A stretch of 64,000 nucleotides of DNA, taken from the NCBI RefSeq assembly GCF_002911015.1, contig NZ_KZ626852.1, positions 57,155-121,154 on the forward strand, given 5' to 3'. Source of the DNA: Streptomyces populi. Lineage in GTDB: Bacteria > Actinomycetota > Actinomycetes > Streptomycetales > Streptomycetaceae. Positions 26,154-36,293 of this stretch are shown piece by piece (position 1 is the stretch's first letter; each line of letters begins with the position of its first letter). The notes under the pieces are model-generated. The model worked only from the letters and a program-made list of their open reading frames with translations. It ran no database searches and was not told where the DNA came from. Both the position numbers and the translations under genes were made by a program.

Positions 26154-26676
26154 GGCGTCGCTCCCATGCGTTGTCGCGTACGTCCTGTGAGGACCCCTGG
26201 ACGGAGGCGTCGAACGTCGTCTGCTGATTCAGGGGCGAATGATGTCGATCGTCGCCGGAAGTGACCGAAGGGCGACCATTTCAGGATATCCGATCCGACG
26301 GGATCTTCTCGTCGACCATGGGGTAATGTCCAGAAAGGGAAAACCAGTTGAGAAGAGGGCGTGAAAACCGGACCGTCGCGGAGCCGACCGGCCACCAGCG
26401 GCTCGCGCCACCCGTACTCCGTATCCGCTTCAACTGTCCAAAATCGAATGGCATTCGCATACATCCCAGGATGCGAAAGCGCAACCGAGGGCGGACGATG
26501 GAATGGCCGAGTATGTCCTCGGAGCGCTTGTGCGGCCGCGGGGCGTCGGAACTCCGCGTGTCGGGCGACACCCGCTCCTTCGGCCCCGTTCGCTCCCGAA
26601 CGGGCCCTTCCGCCATGACCGTTTCACTGGGGCGCGTGCCGATTCCGGATCCGGTTCACTTCGCGGAGGCATCGAA
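26154..26676. other. Gene-free interval, 523 bases, lower GC
   Basis: Stretches around 26260-26480 are less GC-rich than neighbours. No frame looks coding. This divergent space should hold promoters for the CYTH-like and HAD-like genes, but I could not fix them with confidence. The base composition hints at a recent junction. Confidence 0.45.
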
Positions 26677-27363
26677 ATGCCCGTGCTCTTCTTCGACATA
26701 GGAGCGACCCTGGCGGACGTCCGCGTGGAGGCGGACGGTTCGCTGGTGTTGTCACCCAGACCTCGTGTCCTCGCCGTGCTCGAGGAATTGCGCGAGGTCC
26801 GCAAGGGCGTCATTTCCGACCCCGGTCCGGGTGAGGGTGCCGCGGAACGCGCCGCGTCGGCTCTGCGGAAGGCGTTCCCCGGCCGTTTCACGGACGGCGC
26901 GCTCGTGCACTGGGGCTCCAAGGACGGCCGGGAGATCTTCGACGAGGCGGTCGCCGGCACGGCGGAGGAGGGTGCGCCGCCCTCGGCGGCCGACGAGTGC
27001 GTCTTCGTGGGCGAGGATCCCGAGGAGCGCGCGTTCGCGGGGGAAGCCGGACTGCGTACGGCGGCTCACCCCGTGTTCGCCCGTGCTTCCATGGAGAACC
27101 GTCCCGTCTTCCCGGCGAGGATCGAGCTGTCCGAGGGACAGGAGCTGCCCGCTCTGGAGGCGGTCGCGAACCGGACCGAGGTCGTGCCCGTGCGCATCGC
27201 CTCCGCCCGGCTCGTACTGGCCATGGCGAGCGCGCGCGGGACCACGGCGCTCGAACAGGCCGGATTCACGGTCGACTTGCGGGAACCGGTGGAGGGTGCG
27301 GCGGCATTTCCGGTTCGCGGCGATCACCCCCTGGCCCCCGCCCGGGGAACCGCTCCTGGATAG
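26677..27363 (+). CDS. HAD-like hydrolase-domain protein
   Basis: 228 residues from ATG 26677, with CGGAGG at 26664-26669. The N-terminus VLFFDIGATLADV matches the HAD nucleophile loop (DxGxTL). The central part includes HWGSKDGREIF and ADECVFVGEDPEERAFAGEAGLRTAAHP, resembling the late HAD loop with an acidic pair. The last ~90 residues do not resemble a HAD cap. It is upstream of the protealysin-like gene on the same strand but separated by ~650 bases, so operon membership is uncertain. Confidence 0.65.
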   Translation: MPVLFFDIGATLADVRVEADGSLVLSPRPRVLAVLEELREVRKGVISDPGPGEGAAERAASALRKAFPGRFTDGALVHWGSKDGREIFDEAVAGTAEEGAPPSAADECVFVGEDPEERAFAGEAGLRTAAHPVFARASMENRPVFPARIELSEGQELPALEAVANRTEVVPVRIASARLVLAMASARGTTALEQAGFTVDLREPVEGAAAFPVRGDHPLAPARGTAPG

Positions 27364-28018
27364 GCGCGGACGCGAGCATCCGCCCGGTCCGAAGGTGGTT
27401 CGAAGGTGACGAGCGGTCCGCCCGCATCGGTGAGGAGTTGTGGAAGGGAGCCGTTTCCGTCAGGCCGAGGAAACTTCCGAACGGTGAGTCACCGACATTG
27501 TTTCCCCGGCAATCACATGGGGGCGCGGAGAAGAACGGTACGGCCGGTGATCACCGGTACCGCGTTCGAAGTGACCGGGCGCACGCAGAAGTTGTTGCCC
27601 CGGGAAAGCTGTCGACCGGGTCCGTCCCGTCACGCGAAAAAGTGCCCTGCTCGGGGTGCGTGTCCATGGCGCCGAGAGGATACTCGAAGTAGACACGGTT
27701 CTCACCTCTTCGGCCCTGCGCGCCAAGCAGATGGTGAAACCGCTCGCTACACGGCTGAGCCGGCATCCCGGAACCCACCTCGCCGTCCATGGACGCGGAG
27801 CAGGTGTTGTCCGGCGCGTCAGACGCGATTGTCCGGTCACGGCAAAACCGTCCGCCTGGTGATCGATGCCGTCGGTGTGCCGCCTCCGGCGCAGGCGACC
27901 GACGACGGCGAACTCCGGTCGGGATCGGTGCGACTGTTCCGCAACGCGGAGAACGATCCACGCAAAGCACTCGAGGAGCAGGGTCTCACCGCTTCTCCTC
28001 ATGTCCGCGAGGTGTCCC
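27364..28018. other. No supported gene, 655 bases; possible decayed coding DNA
   Basis: Several short plus-strand segments look protein-like (a frame with HGKTVRLVIDAVGVPPPA near 27830-27890, running to VREVSHDLP at about 28030), but none has a start, RBS or full domain. This may be remnant coding sequence upstream of the M4 peptidase gene; I cannot name it. Confidence 0.4.
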
Positions 28019-29224
28019 ATGACCTGCCACTTCAATTGCATCATCCCCCCACACCTTCTCGAGAAGCTCCTGAGAAGTGACGACAGCGAGGTGCGCCAGG
28101 CTGCGCTGGACACCCTGATGACCACCTCTCGGTTGCGGGGTGAGCGAGGGGTCCGAGCATCCTTCGTCGGTTCCGCTGCCGCCCCCGGCGGCGGTCGGCG
28201 GACCGTCTTCGACTGCAAGCACAGCACTTCCCTCCCGTCGGCCGTTTTCGCCCGGTCGGAGGACGGACCGGAGTCCGTGGACGTCTCCGCCAACCGGGCG
28301 TTCGACGGGCTCGGCGCGACGCGTGATTTCTACAAGGCGGTGTTCAACCGCGATTCGATCGACGGCCGGGGGATGCGTCTGACCGCGTTCGTCCACTACG
28401 ACAAGAGGTACAACAACGCCTTCTGGGACGGGCATCAGATGGTTTTCGGCGACGGGGACGGAAAGATGTTCTCCGACTTCACCGGATCCGTCGACGTGAT
28501 CGGCCACGAGCTGGCGCACGGGGTCACCGAGAACACCGCGGGACTCGAGTACCACAACCAGTCCGGGGCCCTGAACGAATCCATGTCGGACGTCTTCGGA
28601 TCGCTGGTCAAGCAGTGGTCGCTGAAGCAGTCGGCCGACGAGGCGGACTGGCTGATCGGGCCTGAGATCTTCACCCCGGGAATCGACGCCGACGCCCTGC
28701 GGTCGATGAAGGCCCCGGGGCACGCGTACGACAACGACCTGTTCGGCAAGGACCCCCAGCCCGACAACATGGAGAACTACATCAAACTGCCGGACAACGA
28801 GATGGGCGATTTCGGCGGGGTGCACTTCAACTCCGGCATTCCGAACAAGGCGTTCTACCTGACGGCGGTGCGCGTCGGCGGATTCGCGTGGGAGGCTCCC
28901 GGACTCATCTGGTACGAATCCCTCAAGGCGTCCCACGCCGAGACCCAGTTCCAGGAGTTCGCCAACACCACCTACCGGAAGGCCGCGGAACTGTTCGGCG
29001 ACGACAGCGCCGAGCAGTTGGCCGTACTGGCGGCCTGGCAGGACGTGGGCATCCAGATCAGCGGGATCCTGGCGGGCGTCGCCCGGGCGCGGAGCCTCGC
29101 CGCCGACCGGAGCGGTGGTACGGGCGGAGAGAACGGCCTGGCGACCGTGAGCCAGCAGATCGGCGCACTGGCCGCCCAGGTGACGGGGCTGGCCAAGGAC
29201 GTGACCGCACTGAAGAGCAAGTGA
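28019..29224 (+). CDS. M4-family metallopeptidase, protealysin-like
   Basis: 401 residues from ATG 28019 (GAGG in the bases before). No signal peptide. The short N-terminus HFNCIIPPHLLEKLL matches the PPxL motif of protealysin-type propeptides. The catalytic domain has HELAH (His163, Glu164, His167), third zinc ligand Glu187 in NESMSD, and the transition-state His269 in VHFNSGIPNKAF. The C-terminal ~45 residues (QQIGALAAQVTGLAKDVTALKSK) form a likely coiled coil beyond the usual domain end. A predicted inhibitor gene follows at 29342, matching the protealysin-emfourin arrangement known from Serratia. Protealysin-type enzymes work in or leave the cytosol without a Sec signal. Confidence 0.92.
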   Translation: MTCHFNCIIPPHLLEKLLRSDDSEVRQAALDTLMTTSRLRGERGVRASFVGSAAAPGGGRRTVFDCKHSTSLPSAVFARSEDGPESVDVSANRAFDGLGATRDFYKAVFNRDSIDGRGMRLTAFVHYDKRYNNAFWDGHQMVFGDGDGKMFSDFTGSVDVIGHELAHGVTENTAGLEYHNQSGALNESMSDVFGSLVKQWSLKQSADEADWLIGPEIFTPGIDADALRSMKAPGHAYDNDLFGKDPQPDNMENYIKLPDNEMGDFGGVHFNSGIPNKAFYLTAVRVGGFAWEAPGLIWYESLKASHAETQFQEFANTTYRKAAELFGDDSAEQLAVLAAWQDVGIQISGILAGVARARSLAADRSGGTGGENGLATVSQQIGALAAQVTGLAKDVTALKSK

Positions 29225-29341
29225 CCACCAGCGGTTGACGCGGGCGGCCCCGACGGCGAGGAGTGCCGGTCGGCCGACGGGGAGTACCGGTCGGCCGGCG
29301 GGGAGGGCGTGCCCGATGGACCGGCTGGGAGGGGGTGCCCG

Positions 29342-29644
29342 ATGAAGGTGACCTGGGGAGCGTACGGAGGGCAGGCGGCCGTGATCCGCCTGGGCCTCCC
29401 GCCCAAGGTGCTGGACACCGATGCCCTGTCCGAAACCGAGGCGGTGGAGCTGGACCGGTTGGTGGCGGCGGTCGCACCGGCGGCCGGGGAGGAACGGCCC
29501 GGCCGCGCCAGGGACGCGATGAGCTACACGATCACGGTGGAGGACGGTGGTCGCTCGACCACGCTCACCCGGTCCGACGCCACCATGTCCCCGGCGTTCG
29601 CCGCCCTGCTCGGCTGGCTCGAGGAGCACTTCGCGCGGCAGTGA
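29342..29644 (+). CDS. Emfourin-like protealysin inhibitor
   Basis: 100 residues from ATG 29342 with a strong GGGAGGGGG RBS. Small beta-rich protein: MKVTWGAYGGQAAVIRL ... SYTITVEDGGRSTTLTRSDATMSPAFAALLGWLEEH. Size, position just after an M4 peptidase gene and sequence resemble emfourin, the slow-binding proteinaceous inhibitor of protealysin-like peptidases. It probably blocks premature activity in the producing cell. The 117-base gap allows co-transcription. Confidence 0.8.
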   Translation: MKVTWGAYGGQAAVIRLGLPPKVLDTDALSETEAVELDRLVAAVAPAAGEERPGRARDAMSYTITVEDGGRSTTLTRSDATMSPAFAALLGWLEEHFARQ

Positions 29645-29887
29645 CACGCGCCGGTGGGCGCCGCCCGTTCCCAGCCCTGTTCAACCTCCCGTGGGAGCAA
29701 GTCCCATGAGGGTCCGCCACCTCGGTGACGGGCCCTCACGCGAATTCGTCGACAGCGTCGGAGCGGAGAGGGACCTGCCGCTCGCGGCATCCCGTGCCTC
29801 GGAGTCCTCAGGATGCAACCGGGTTGCGTGAAGCGCATGATGAAGAGGGGGCTCTCTCCTTGAAGTCTCTCCTTGAAGGTGATGAGG

Positions 29888-30310
29888 ATGCGACGTGTGT
29901 TCACCGCCGCAGCGGCCCTTGCTCTTCCCATCGCTCTTGCGGGAGCGCCCTCCGTCGCTGCGTCCACCGGAACTTCCGCGAACGCGGTTCCCGGTGTCCA
30001 GGTCGTACACCAGCCGAAGAACCCGGCACATCTCGTGTCCCTGGGACCGGATGACGTCTGCGACTACACCAAGAGCCGACCGACCCTTCATCGAGGATCG
30101 TCCGGGCCGGCGGTCCAGCAGGCCCAGTGCTACCTGAACCAGGCGATCGGTGCGGGTCTGGACGAGGACGGGGACTTCGGTCAGCTCACGAAGTCCGCGA
30201 CGAAGGACTTCCAGCAATGTGCCGGTATCGTCGTCGACGGGCTTGTCGCAGCACAGACCTGGTCCTTCCTCTCCTTCTGGGCCAATGCTCCGGACGCTCC
30301 CTTCTGCTGA
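29888..30310 (+). CDS. Secreted peptidoglycan-binding-like protein
   Basis: 140 residues from ATG 29888, eight bases after AAGG (29876-29879); ATG 29882 is an alternative. Signal peptide: MRRVFTAAAALALPIALAGAPSVAA. The mature part has Cys pairs and a PGB_1-type helical fold: LHRGSSGPAVQQAQCYLNQAIGAGLDEDGDFGQLTKSATKDFQQCAGIVVDGLVAAQTW. It likely binds the cell wall; no catalytic domain is present. Confidence 0.85.
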   Translation: MRRVFTAAAALALPIALAGAPSVAASTGTSANAVPGVQVVHQPKNPAHLVSLGPDDVCDYTKSRPTLHRGSSGPAVQQAQCYLNQAIGAGLDEDGDFGQLTKSATKDFQQCAGIVVDGLVAAQTWSFLSFWANAPDAPFC

Positions 30311-30440
30311 CCAGGCCCGGGAAGCGACTCGGATCCCCTCCTCCGGCACGGAGCCGGCAGTGCCCGCGCCGGAGCCGCCAGGCCGGCCGGTGGTCACGCG
30401 CAACGATCTGTCCGGGACACGGGCCGGCCCGAAGGCCGAC

Positions 30441-30471
30441 TTGCGTTGGAGAGCGCTCCAGGTCGTAGCGT
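30441..30471 (+). promoter_or_regulatory. MerR-type promoter (19-bp spacer with dyad)
   Basis: TTGCGT (30441-30446), 19-base spacer, TAGCGT (30466-30471). The spacer contains the dyad TGGAG-AGCG-CTCCA. Overlong spacers with a central dyad are typical of MerR-activated promoters. It lies 145 bases before the aldo/keto reductase start; no merR gene is adjacent. Confidence 0.6.
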
Positions 30472-30615
30472 CACGCACAGCACGGCTCACGAAGCCCACG
30501 GGCCCGGCGCCCCTCACGGGATGCCGGGGCGCGAAGAACGTCGCTGGACGGACCAGGGGCTTCGTGCTGTCCGACGAACGACGAACGAGTGTGCAGAGAA
30601 AGGCTGGGACGCGGT

Positions 30616-31605
<990 letters not shown>

Positions 31606-31720
31606 GGCGCCTCCGGTCGACGGCGAGCGCGGACTCGACCTCGTGCCGGGTCCGCAGGCACGCGGCCGGAGCCCACAGGAAAACCCCGAGTGTGCCGGGG
31701 GAAGAGGCGCACACCCTGGG

Positions 31721-31753
31721 AGCACCGCCCGGACGGGGGAACCGGGCGGTGCT
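31721..31753. terminator. 12-bp stem hairpin after aldo/keto reductase
   Basis: AGCACCGCCCGG (31721-31732) pairs with CCGGGCGGTGCT (31742-31753) across a 9-base loop, 116 bases past the stop. Likely a Streptomyces-type terminator without U-tract. Confidence 0.65.
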
Positions 31754-31885
31754 TACGGGGGGCCTGACCCGCGAGATCCGTCCGGGACCGACCGGAGCGT
31801 GTCCCGGGAGGGGCCCCGGCCGCGCATCCGGACTCGAAGGGCGTCACGACTCGCTCCGGGCACGGGCACCTGACACAGTGGACCG

Positions 31886-32644
31886 GTGCTGAATCAGGTG
31901 GCCGAGGGAGTCTGGGTCCGGCAGAGCGAATGGGTCTGGAGCAACGCCGTCGTGGTGCGCGGTGAGGACGGGTTGATCCTGGTCGATCCCGGCATCGACG
32001 GTTCCGATCTGGACCGGCTCGCCGATGACGTGGACCGGCTCGGCACCGAGGTGGTCGCCGGGTTCTCCACGCATCCCCACTGGGACCACCTGCTCTGGCA
32101 TTCCCGGTTCGGCGACGTGCCGCGCTACGCCACCTCCGGCGGCGCCCAGGCCGCCGGTGAGGCCCGGGAACCGGCGCGGCAGATGGCGGCGCGGAGCGCA
32201 TCGGGCATCCCTCTCGAGCTGATCGGGCTCCTCACCCCGCTGCCCGCGGACGGGGGGCCCGTGCCGGGTGAGATCGTCGAGCACCAGGCGCACGCGATCG
32301 GCCACGCCGCGCTTCTCCTCGCGGACCGTGGCGTCCTGCTCGCCGGCGACATGCTCTCCGACGTCCTGATCCCGCTCCTCGACCCCCGCCGCCCCGATCA
32401 GGTGAGTGCCTACGAGACGGCACTCGACCGGCTGGGGGAGGCCGCCCGGCACATAGATGTCCTGGTCCCCGGCCATGGAGCCGTTGCCGAGGGGCCCGAG
32501 GTGGCGGCCCGCCTCGCCGCCGATCGTGCGTACATCGACGCGCTGCGGCGTGGCGGGGAACCGGTCGACGCACGGCTCGAGCAGGACTGGCTCTCCGGTC
32601 CCCACCGGTCGAACCTGGAACAGGCCCGCCGGTCGTCCGGGTGA
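31886..32644 (+). CDS. Metallo-beta-lactamase-fold hydrolase
   Basis: 252 residues from GTG 31886; CACAGT (31874-31879) ends six bases upstream, so a leaderless start is likely. Zinc motif STHPHWDH (His63, His65, Asp67, His68), then HAIGHAALLL and LLAGDML, then VPGHGAV. The order matches MBL-fold hydrolases. The Arg-rich helical C-terminus extends ~40 residues past the core. A second MBL protein is at 18486-19160; they are not close paralogues by eye. Confidence 0.88.
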   Translation: MLNQVAEGVWVRQSEWVWSNAVVVRGEDGLILVDPGIDGSDLDRLADDVDRLGTEVVAGFSTHPHWDHLLWHSRFGDVPRYATSGGAQAAGEAREPARQMAARSASGIPLELIGLLTPLPADGGPVPGEIVEHQAHAIGHAALLLADRGVLLAGDMLSDVLIPLLDPRRPDQVSAYETALDRLGEAARHIDVLVPGHGAVAEGPEVAARLAADRAYIDALRRGGEPVDARLEQDWLSGPHRSNLEQARRSSG

Positions 32645-32675
32645 ACTTCGGCGCCGTCGTGCTCGTACGGATTCG

Positions 32676-32714
32676 ACGTGCGTATACCAACGTGCGCATA
32701 TCGACATGTGCATA
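32676..32714. repeat. Three 11-bp direct repeats at 14-bp period
   Basis: ACGTGCGTATA (32676), ACGTGCGCATA (32690) and ACATGTGCATA (32704), starts exactly 14 bases apart, just after the MBL stop and 140 bases before the broken gene at 32856. Could be regulator half-sites or iteron-like copies. Confidence 0.65.
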
Positions 32715-32855
32715 CGGATCCGGCACCCGGGCGGCGCATCGGTGTCAGAACCCCGGGCCGTGCGACGGACGGCCTCTGTGGGGCGGTCCGTAGGACGGAC
32801 ACGTCGCCCGCATCCGCCTCGTCGCACACCTCCGTGCGCACGACGGTGTCCGGGC

Positions 32856-33159
32856 ATGGTGGGGGCGGAGATCGTGCAGGGGGTGGAGCAGGCCGGTCCG
32901 GCCGCGTCCGCCGCGGTCGGCGCCTACGGGGCAGGTGTGTCGACCCGGACGCAGGACGCCGCCGCGGACGCCACGGTCGGTCCGGGCCGAGCTGGAACGG
33001 GCCGTGAACGAGGCCGCCGAGGAGTCGGAGGGCCCCGCCACCACCGCCGCGCTACGGCAGTTGCTCAAACGTGCGCTGTGGGAGGACCCGGCGCCGCGAG
33101 AGGAGCTGACGGCCCTGTTCCCCGCCCCGGCACCGGGTGTCACGTCCATCTCGGCGTGA
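32856..33159 (+). pseudogene. Frameshifted small hypothetical gene
   Basis: ATG 32856 opens GAEIVQGVEQAGPAASAAVG..., ending DAAADATVGPG. About base 32980 the protein-like sequence moves to the next frame: RAELERAVNEAAEESEG, AALRQLLKRALWEDP, REELTALFP, ending near 33159. Together they resemble a family of ~100-residue Streptomyces proteins (AYGxGVxxRxxDAAAxATVGLG ... LRxxLxxLLxxDP). So this is one gene broken by a frameshift or small deletion. The family match is from memory. Confidence 0.55.
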
Positions 33160-33502
33160 CCGCGGTGGCCACCGTCGCCTCGGTACTCGGAGCGGCCGGC
33201 CTGTTCATCGTCGCCGCCGCCCGTCACCACGCCTTTCCGCCGACCCGGACCACGCCGTGACACGCCGACGGCCCGCCGCTTCCCCGGAGCCGGCCACGCG
33301 GACCGGTACGCACCGCCGGGCGCGCATGCACGGCACGGGATTCCGGTGCCGCCCGGACGGCGATCCCTCGATCGCGAAGGTGGCGGAGGCTCGAGGGAGT
33401 CCGAGCGGGACGGGTCGTGCCGGTCGCCGAAGCCGTCCGGCGATCACCGGCGTCGGCGCAGTCCGCGAACGCTCTGTCCGTGGTCCTGGCTAGCATCCAC
33501 CC
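33160..33502. other. Gene-free interval with -10 for the aminotransferase
   Basis: 343 bases with no believable gene. TAGCAT at 33491-33496 ends six bases before ATG 33503, pointing to leaderless transcription; no clear -35 was found. Confidence 0.5.
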
Positions 33503-34750
33503 ATGGCAACCGACAACACCCCCCACGGCCGGGCGCCACGGAGCAAGCCCCCGGCCGGGGCCCGCTCGATCTTCGACACCGTCGTCGACCGCAGGCACAG
33601 CAACTCCATGAAGTGGGCCAGTGCCGGCCAGTTCCTGACGGCCGACGAGGCCGCGGCCGACCCGCTGCCCATGTGGGTCGCCGACACCGACTTCAGGGCG
33701 CCCCAGGTGGTGCTCGACGCGCTCCACGAGGCCGTGGACCACGGCGTGTTCGGGTACCCCGGCGGCGCGACGGACAGCTACCTCGACGCCGTGACCGGCT
33801 GGCAGGCCAAGAGGTTCGGCTGGGAGGTGCCCCGGGAGTGGGTGATGCAGACCGCCGGCGTCATCACCACGCTCAAGACGGTCGTGCAGGCGTTCTCCGC
33901 GCCGGGCGACTCGGTCCTCATCCAGCCTCCGGTCTACGTCCACTTCCACGAGGACGTCCTGCTGAACGGCCGTCACCTCGCGTTCGCTCCGCTGCGGCGG
34001 ACCGACGACGGCTACCGGTTCGACGCCCGGGTGTTCGAGGAGGCCATCCGCCCCGACACCAAAATCTTCATCCTCAGCCACCCCCACAACCCCACCGGGA
34101 ACGTGTGGACCGAGGAGGAACTGCGGACCATGGGCGAGATCTGCGCCCGCAGCGGCGTCCTGGTCGTCTCCGACGAGGTCCACCAGGACCTCGTCATCGG
34201 CCCGGACCGCAAGCACATCCCCTTCGCCTCGCTCGGCGAGGAGTTCGCACGGAACAGCATCACCTGTACCGCCCCCAGCAAGACGTTCAACCTTCCCGGC
34301 CTGCAGAGCGCCAACATCTTCGTGCCTGGTCCCGGACTACGGGCAGAACTGGCCCGTCAGTACGAACGAAACGTGTTCCCGCTGGTCAACGTGCTGGGCA
34401 TGGTCGCGGCCGAGGCGGCCTACGCGCACGGCGAGCCCTGGCTGGAGGAACTGCTCGTCTACCTGCGCGGCAATCACGCGCACTTCGCGCAGGCGGTCAA
34501 TTCCGCCACGTCCAAGGTGCGGGTCCTGCCGGCCGACTCCCTGTACCTGGCGTGGATGGACTGCCGGGGGCTGGGGATGGACGCCGATGCGCTGGACACG
34601 TTCATGCTGACCAAGGCGCGGCTGTGGCTGGACAAGGGACAGAAGTTCGGGATCGAGGGGCACGGTTACATGCGGGTGAACCTGGGCTGCCCCCGCTCCA
34701 CGGTCGACGAGGCCGTGAACCGCCTGCTCACGGCCGTCGAGAACCTGTGA
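33503..34750 (+). CDS. PLP-dependent aminotransferase / C-S lyase, MalY/PatB type
   Basis: 415 residues from ATG 33503. Fold-type I features: LPMWVADTDF (MalY/PatB signature), SHPHNPTGNVW, SDEVHQDL (Asp binding the PLP ring), and APSKTFNLPGLQ with Schiff-base Lys260. GHGYMRVNLGCPR supplies the carboxylate-binding Arg. Members are cystathionine beta-lyase-like C-S lyases that cleave S-substituted cysteine. It is a stand-alone cytosolic gene, predicted leaderless. Confidence 0.92.
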   Translation: MATDNTPHGRAPRSKPPAGARSIFDTVVDRRHSNSMKWASAGQFLTADEAAADPLPMWVADTDFRAPQVVLDALHEAVDHGVFGYPGGATDSYLDAVTGWQAKRFGWEVPREWVMQTAGVITTLKTVVQAFSAPGDSVLIQPPVYVHFHEDVLLNGRHLAFAPLRRTDDGYRFDARVFEEAIRPDTKIFILSHPHNPTGNVWTEEELRTMGEICARSGVLVVSDEVHQDLVIGPDRKHIPFASLGEEFARNSITCTAPSKTFNLPGLQSANIFVPGPGLRAELARQYERNVFPLVNVLGMVAAEAAYAHGEPWLEELLVYLRGNHAHFAQAVNSATSKVRVLPADSLYLAWMDCRGLGMDADALDTFMLTKARLWLDKGQKFGIEGHGYMRVNLGCPRSTVDEAVNRLLTAVENL

Positions 34751-34833
34751 ACACCGAGGACCGCTCCTCCTCGGGGAATCCCGGGGAATCCAGGGGCGCG
34801 CGTCATCGGTACCGTCCGACAGAAGTCGGCGTG

Positions 34834-35505
34834 TCACCGCCGCAGCACCGGCCGACCGGCCAGCAGGGCGGCGCGGACCTTCACGCGGTCGGCCCAGTGG
34901 CCCGACTCGTCGAGGAGTCCCGGAAGGACGAGTCCGGCCTGGTCCACGCCGGTGAGGTCGACGGGGCGGTCGGGGTCGTCCGGATGCGTGGGAGGGTTGC
35001 CGAAGAGGACCATCGGCTCGTGCACGGGGCCGGCGCACAGGCACGCCGAGGCGGTCGTGTCCCCCGCGACGGCCAGCATTCCGCCGTGGGAGAGACCTGA
35101 CACCAGCAGCCCCTCGATCCGCAGGGCGCCCCCGATGTACAGGTGCGCCTCGTCCTCGATCAGGAGACCGCGCAGGCGCACGTCTCCCGTGACCACCAGA
35201 ACGTTGGCCTGGTCCCACTCGGTGAACACGAGTGTCCCCTCGACCGTCAGATCACCGTCGACGACATGGACGCCGCAGTCACCGCCGTGACAGACGGGCT
35301 GATGGGTGTCGGATCCGATGACCAGGTCGCCGGTGTGGTGAACCGCACCGCGGTGGACGAGGACCTCTTCCAGATCGCCGCCGAAACAGTCGCTGTTGGT
35401 GTCGTCGAGTCCGTCCGGAGCGCATCCCGCGTACAGGTCGGCCGCCTCGGCGAACGGAACACGGTCGATGGTGCCGAGGGCGGCGAACCAGGGCGCGAAC
35501 GTCAC
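34834..35505 (-). CDS. Polymer-forming/beta-helix-like hypothetical protein
   Basis: 223 residues from GTG 35505, eight bases after AAGGAGG. The central ~110 residues form successive short strands with repeated GDL/GAL/GTL turns (HHTGDLVIGSD, VVDGDLTVEGTLVF, LVVTGDVRLRGLLIEDEAHLYIGGALRIEGLLVSG, MLAVAGD), typical of bactofilin-like or polymer-forming beta-helices. Several Cys lie at the edges. No membrane segment or catalytic motif is seen; function unknown. Confidence 0.7.
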   Translation of the reverse strand: MTFAPWFAALGTIDRVPFAEAADLYAGCAPDGLDDTNSDCFGGDLEEVLVHRGAVHHTGDLVIGSDTHQPVCHGGDCGVHVVDGDLTVEGTLVFTEWDQANVLVVTGDVRLRGLLIEDEAHLYIGGALRIEGLLVSGLSHGGMLAVAGDTTASACLCAGPVHEPMVLFGNPPTHPDDPDRPVDLTGVDQAGLVLPGLLDESGHWADRVKVRAALLAGRPVLRR

Positions 35506-35650
35506 GTCCGGGCCTCCTTGTCTTCCGGGTGCGCGGTGGTCGGGGAGAAGGTAGCGGATCCCGCCGACACCGGCCGACCCGAGCGCCGCGGTGAGACGCG
35601 CGAACGGCCATGTGAGGCGACGGAGCGCAACAGTCGTTACTTTGACGGCC

Positions 35651-36145
35651 ATGAGCGATATTGCTGCCGCCGGTCCGACGTCGAACGCGGACACGCCTGC
35701 GGTGCGCGCCCGGGCCATGCGCCTGCTCCACGCGGACGTGGAGCGCATCTGGCAGGCTTTCAGCGACTTCGGTGCCATCTCCGCCTGGCACCCGCTGATC
35801 GCCACCAGTTGCCTGGAGGAGGTACCGGCGGCCACCGGGTGCTCGGCCCGGAAGGTGAGACTTCTGCGCACGGTGGACGGCGCCGTGATCCGCGAAGAAC
35901 TCCTGGAATGCGACGAACGGCGGCGCACCCTCAGCTACCGCTTCCTCGAAAGCCCCTTCCCCGTCAGCGACTACCGAGCGACGGTCGTGGTCGCCGAGCC
36001 GTCCGGTCCGGACGGCAGATGCCAGGTCACCTGGACCGCGCGGTTCACCCCCCACGACCCCGCCGCCACCGAGAGCCTGCGGCGCGCCTTCGGCGACGAC
36101 GTCTTCCGCGCCGGACTCCAGGCCCTGCAACGCCACCTGGACTGA
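35651..36145 (+). CDS. SRPBCC-family protein
   Basis: 164 residues from ATG 35651. START-like features: MRLLHADVERIWQAFSDFGAISAWHPLI (helix-grip opening), CSARKVRLLRTVDGAVIREELLECD, and a C-terminal long helix. A TTACTT box just upstream suggests leaderless or near-leaderless initiation. Such proteins bind hydrophobic ligands. Divergent from the 35505 gene. Confidence 0.85.
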   Translation: MSDIAAAGPTSNADTPAVRARAMRLLHADVERIWQAFSDFGAISAWHPLIATSCLEEVPAATGCSARKVRLLRTVDGAVIREELLECDERRRTLSYRFLESPFPVSDYRATVVVAEPSGPDGRCQVTWTARFTPHDPAATESLRRAFGDDVFRAGLQALQRHLD

Positions 36146-36293
36146 GTCGGTCCGTGGCGCGGCCGAGGAGGAGGCGGGAGCGGCAGGGCGGACGGCGGAC
36201 GGCGGCGGGCTGCCGGGGCGGCGACGGGCCAGGTCTCGGCCGGGCCGCCGCGAGCGCCGGAACGCGGGAATTCACCGGAGAGGAGTTCCTGCG

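Noticed and set aside
27460..28293. 277-codon minus-strand frame over the gap before the M4 gene
   Set aside because: No family-like segment, no RBS, and it overlaps the start of the M4 peptidase gene.
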